A DNA stretch of 64,000 nucleotides from NCBI RefSeq assembly GCF_000717025.1, contig NZ_JNXG01000012.1, forward strand, positions 1-64,000, given 5' to 3'. The notes under the pieces are model-generated. The model did not search any database. It was not told the DNA's origin and saw nothing but the letters and a program-made list of their open reading frames with translations. Positions 61,243 to 64,000 of this stretch are shown here, piece after piece (positions within the stretch are counted from its first letter, which is position 1; each line of letters opens with the position of its first letter). A program made the translations under genes and the position numbers. This DNA is from Streptomyces atroolivaceus. Its GTDB lineage: Bacteria > Actinomycetota > Actinomycetes > Streptomycetales > Streptomycetaceae.

Positions 61243-62733
61243 TCACCAGCCCGAGGGGGCGTAGTCCTTCAGGAAGCAGCCGTACAGTTCCTCACCCTGT
61301 TCGCCGCGCACGACGGGGTCGTAGACGCGGGCCGCTCCGTCGACGAGGTCGAGCGGGGCGTGGAAACCCTCCTCGGCGAGGCGGATCTTGTCGGGGTGCG
61401 GCCGCTCGTCCGTGATCCAGCCGGTGTCGACGGCCGTCATGAGGATGCGGTCCTTCTCGAACATCTCCTGGGCGCTGGTCCGGGTCAGCATGTTCAGCGC
61501 GGCCTTCGCCATGTTGGTGTGCGGGTGCCCCGCTCCCTTGTAGCCGCGGCCGAACACACCCTCCATCGCGGAGACGTTCACCACGTAGGCACGCTTCGCC
61601 GCGGTCGCGGCCATCGCCGGGCGGAGCCGGCTGATCAGGATGAAGGGTGCCGTGGAGTTGCAGAGCTGCACCTCGAGGAGTTCGATCGGCTCGACCTCCT
61701 CGACGGTCTGGATCCAGCTGTTCGTGTCGTGCAGGTCGGGCACCAGGCCGCCGGCGTCGATCGCGGTGCCCGCGGCGATGCGGGCCGGCGAGGCGGAACC
61801 CGTGACCAGGGCGAGATCCGTGACGTCCTGCGCGCTCAGCCCCTGGCCCTCCCTGCGGGCGGCGGGCAGAGCGGCGACGCGGTCGACGGTGCCGCTGCCG
61901 AACGTGCCGATCACGTGGGCGGCCGGCAGCTCGCCCGAGGGCAGCGGGGCGGACTCGGCGGCGAGCAGCTCGCTGTAGGCCTGCGGTGAGCGGCGGACGG
62001 TCTGTGCGGCGTTGTTGATCAGGATGTCCAGCGGCCCCTCGGCGGCGACCGAGTCCGCGAGCGCGACGACCTGGGCGGGATCGCGCAGGTCGATGCCGAC
62101 GATCTTGAGGCGGTGGATCCACTCGTCACTGTCCGGCATCGCCTTGAAGCGGCGGATGGCGTCGTTGGGGAAGCGGGTGGTGATGGTGGTGTGGGCGCCG
62201 TCACGCAGCAGGCGCAGCGCGATGTACATGCCGATCTTGGCGCGGCCACCGGTGAGCAGGGCGCGGCGTCCGGTCAGGTCGGTGCGCGCGTCCCGCCGGC
62301 TGCGGTTCTCCTTGGCGCACTCCTGGCACAGCTGGTGGTAGAAGGCGTCCACCTCGACGTACCTGGTCTTGCAGATGTAGCAGGACCTGGGGCGCTGGAG
62401 TATGCCCGCGATCTCTGCGGTGGCCGAGGAGGACGGGAGGACGCCCTGCGTCTCGTCGTCGATGCGCTCGGCGGAGCCGGTCGCCGTGGCCTCGGTGACG
62501 GCCTTGTCGTGCGCGGTCTTGGCGGCACGGCGCTCCTGGCGGCGGCGCTGCTTCACGGTGCGGTAGATACCGGCGGTGGCCCTGCGCACGGCGATGGCGT
62601 CCGGGTGGTCCACCTCGATGGTGTCCAGCTCGTCGAGCACGCTCAGGCAGACGGCCAACCGCTCCGGGTCGATACCGGGACCGAACTCGTCGATACCGGG
62701 AGCGAACTCCTGGCTGTCCTCTGTCACCGTCAT
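61243..62733 (-). CDS. Zinc-ribbon short-chain dehydrogenase-like protein with altered active site
   Basis: Protein of 496 residues. The N-terminal 110 residues are charged and helical; a zinc-ribbon-like C118-x2-C121 and C136-x2-C139 follows; the Rossmann SDR domain starts near 155. The cofactor loop is TGGRAKIG (the second Gly of TGxxxGxG is Lys) and INNAA is normal. S388 is in place, but the Tyr of YxxxK is Thr (T406-N-M-A-K410). About 100 residues are inserted after NNAA. Canonical SDR catalysis is therefore doubtful; a binding or scaffold role, or different chemistry, is possible. AGAGGAA precedes the ATG at 62733. Confidence 0.8.
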   Translation of the reverse strand: MTVTEDSQEFAPGIDEFGPGIDPERLAVCLSVLDELDTIEVDHPDAIAVRRATAGIYRTVKQRRRQERRAAKTAHDKAVTEATATGSAERIDDETQGVLPSSSATAEIAGILQRPRSCYICKTRYVEVDAFYHQLCQECAKENRSRRDARTDLTGRRALLTGGRAKIGMYIALRLLRDGAHTTITTRFPNDAIRRFKAMPDSDEWIHRLKIVGIDLRDPAQVVALADSVAAEGPLDILINNAAQTVRRSPQAYSELLAAESAPLPSGELPAAHVIGTFGSGTVDRVAALPAARREGQGLSAQDVTDLALVTGSASPARIAAGTAIDAGGLVPDLHDTNSWIQTVEEVEPIELLEVQLCNSTAPFILISRLRPAMAATAAKRAYVVNVSAMEGVFGRGYKGAGHPHTNMAKAALNMLTRTSAQEMFEKDRILMTAVDTGWITDERPHPDKIRLAEEGFHAPLDLVDGAARVYDPVVRGEQGEELYGCFLKDYAPSGW

Positions 62734-62865
62734 TGCCGTTCCTCTGTCACTCGTCACTCATGCCACTGCCGGGCTTCGGTGGGGAGTGATCCGGCCGGGA
62801 GCCGGCGAGGGCAGGCGCGCGCGGGCCGAATGCCCCGGTCAAGTCTGCCACGAGTCGGACGTTGC

Positions 62866-64000
62866 TCAGTTCGGCTGTGCGCCCCCGCTCCCGGTGACCG
62901 AGAGGGGGGTCGCGATGTCCTCGAGGGACTTCTGCTCGGCCGCCACCGCGAAGAAGGACGCGACCAGACCGGCGGCCACCATGAGGGCGGCTCCGATGCA
63001 GAAGGCCAGCACGGTGTCGCCCACCACCCCGCTCGCGGTCAGGTCAGCGAAGACCAGTGGCCCCGTGATGCCACCTGCCGCGGTACCCACGGCGTAGAAG
63101 AAGGCGATCGCCATCGCCCGGGTCTCCATGGGGAAGATCTCGCTCACCGTCAGATAGGCGGAGCTGGCCCCGGCGGAGGCGACGAAGAGGACCAGGCACC
63201 AGCAGCCGGTCATGGTGACGGCGGTCAGCGCCCCGGCGTCGAAGAGCCACGCGGTGCCGAAGAGGAGAAGGCCGGAGAGGATGTATGTCCCCGCGATCAT
63301 CGGCTTGCGCCCCACGGTGTCGAAGAGGCGGCCCAGGAGGAGCGGTCCCAGGAAGTTGCAGAAGGCGATGACGGCGAAGTAGTAGCCGGTGGCGCCGCTG
63401 GAGACGTCGAAGAACTTCACGAGGATCGAGCCGAAGCCGAAGGTGATGGCGTTGTAGAGGAACGCCTGCCCGATGAACAGAGCCAGCCCGAGAACGGCCC
63501 GTTTGGGATACGAGCGGAAGACGGTCCGGGCGATCAGTCCGAAGCCGATGCTCTTGCGCTGCTGGACGGTGATCGCCGGCTCCGCGGGCGGCAGCCTCCT
63601 TCCGGCCTCCGCCTCCACCTCGCGCTCCACCCCGTCGACCAGCCGTTCCGCCTCCGCGTCGCGCCCGTGGATGAACATCCAGCGCGGACTCTCCGGCACG
63701 TGGCGGCGTACCAGAAGGATGACGAGCCCGAGGACCACGCCCAGCGCGAAGGTGAGCCGCCAGCCGATGTCCTTGGGGAAGATGTCGGTGTTCAGCGCGA
63801 GGACGGAGAGCAGGGAGCCCGCCACGGCTCCGAGCCAGAAGCTGCCGTTGATGATGAGGTCGACACGGCCCCGGTACTTGCTGGGGATCAGCTCGTCGAT
63901 GGCCGAGTTGATCGCCGCGTACTCCCCTCCGATTCCGAAGCCCGTGAGGAAGCGGAAGACGAAGAACCACCACGCCGAGAACGAGATCGCGGTGAGCGCG
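62866..64000 (-). CDS. MFS transporter, metabolite/sugar porter type (partial, 5' end outside window)
   Basis: The last 377 codons of a major facilitator transporter. The visible part starts within transmembrane helix 4 (FRFLTGFGIGGEYAAINSAI), a hallmark of the sugar/aromatic-acid porter group. PESPRWMF marks the end of helix 6 and the central loop, and six further spans follow with GRLFDTVGRKPMI between helices 8 and 9. The transported substrate is not clear; metabolite:proton symporters of this group carry sugars, niacin or organic acids. The N-terminus lies beyond base 64000. Confidence 0.87.
   Translation of the reverse strand, partial: ALTAISFSAWWFFVFRFLTGFGIGGEYAAINSAIDELIPSKYRGRVDLIINGSFWLGAVAGSLLSVLALNTDIFPKDIGWRLTFALGVVLGLVILLVRRHVPESPRWMFIHGRDAEAERLVDGVEREVEAEAGRRLPPAEPAITVQQRKSIGFGLIARTVFRSYPKRAVLGLALFIGQAFLYNAITFGFGSILVKFFDVSSGATGYYFAVIAFCNFLGPLLLGRLFDTVGRKPMIAGTYILSGLLLFGTAWLFDAGALTAVTMTGCWCLVLFVASAGASSAYLTVSEIFPMETRAMAIAFFYAVGTAAGGITGPLVFADLTASGVVGDTVLAFCIGAALMVAAGLVASFFAVAAEQKSLEDIATPLSVTGSGGAQPN

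Overview
The window is very GC-rich, densely packed actinobacterial DNA. Short GTGA/ATGA overlaps inside operons, GTG and TTG starts, TANNNT -10 boxes seven bases before leaderless starts, an ergothioneine operon, ECF sigma and anti-sigma genes, SpoIIE-type phosphatases and a class F sortase together point to Streptomyces or a very close relative. Parts resemble, from memory, the S. coelicolor neighbourhood running from the egt genes through an sdh operon to rmdA. No rRNA, tRNA, CRISPR array or insertion sequence was seen.

Layout. 1-3.4 kb: tail of a ricin-lectin protein, a flavin disulfide reductase divergent from a thioredoxin gene that has a SigR-like promoter, a small unknown gene and a LuxR remnant. 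3.6-13 kb: a natural-rubber degradation locus. Two tandem Tat-exported latex clearing proteins (Lcp) are followed by an OxiAB-like molybdenum hydroxylase, with a divergent TetR regulator, a long-chain acyl-CoA synthetase and a second TetR gene alongside. The inferred route is Lcp cleavage of polyisoprene to oligo-isoprenoid aldehydes, OxiAB oxidation to acids, then CoA activation for beta-oxidation. 13-14.2 kb: a decayed stretch with aldo/keto reductase and LacI fragments. 14.2-15.5 kb: a PemK-like toxin gene facing a PARG-like macrodomain gene. 15.7-20 kb: egtABCD. 20-21.6 kb: an ornithine-lipid type OlsB/OlsA acyltransferase pair. 21.8-23.5 kb: an orphan sugar-binding lipoprotein with a GntR-like operator, and dodecin. 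23.8-25.8 kb: an RsbQ/RsbP energy-stress module. 26.3-28.7 kb: a short UvrA-like ATPase.

28.7-33.2 kb: type B succinate dehydrogenase sdhCAB with a divergent LysR gene and a T-N11-A operator between them. 33.2-36.2 kb: an RmdA-like GGDEF-EAL protein coupled to a DUF574 methyltransferase. 36.4-42.2 kb: an envelope region with a PF03640 lipoprotein, a protein with 32 consecutive prolines, a DUF4239 protein, two surface proteins sharing a GGLGGS-membrane-span-basic tail, a class F sortase and a polysaccharide deacetylase. 42.4-45.7 kb: a universal stress protein, a CapA-type lipoprotein, and an ECF sigma gene overlapping tail-to-tail with a zinc-finger anti-sigma gene. 45.7-49.6 kb: a LytTR regulator, DUF485 protein, acetate-type symporter and LytS kinase operon. 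49.8-54 kb: an Fpg/Nei glycosylase, a fucose-type aldose dehydrogenase and lactonase pair, and a wax ester synthase/DGAT.

54-64 kb: a PAS-GAF-SpoIIE-HATPase phosphatase divergent from a YndJ / DUF1990 / lipase-maturation-factor operon with two TTGAAC-NN-GTTCAA sites between them, a GH5 mannanase with a LacI-like operator, a 57-residue peptide gene ending in a strong hairpin, a zinc-ribbon SDR lacking the catalytic tyrosine, and a truncated MFS transporter at the edge.
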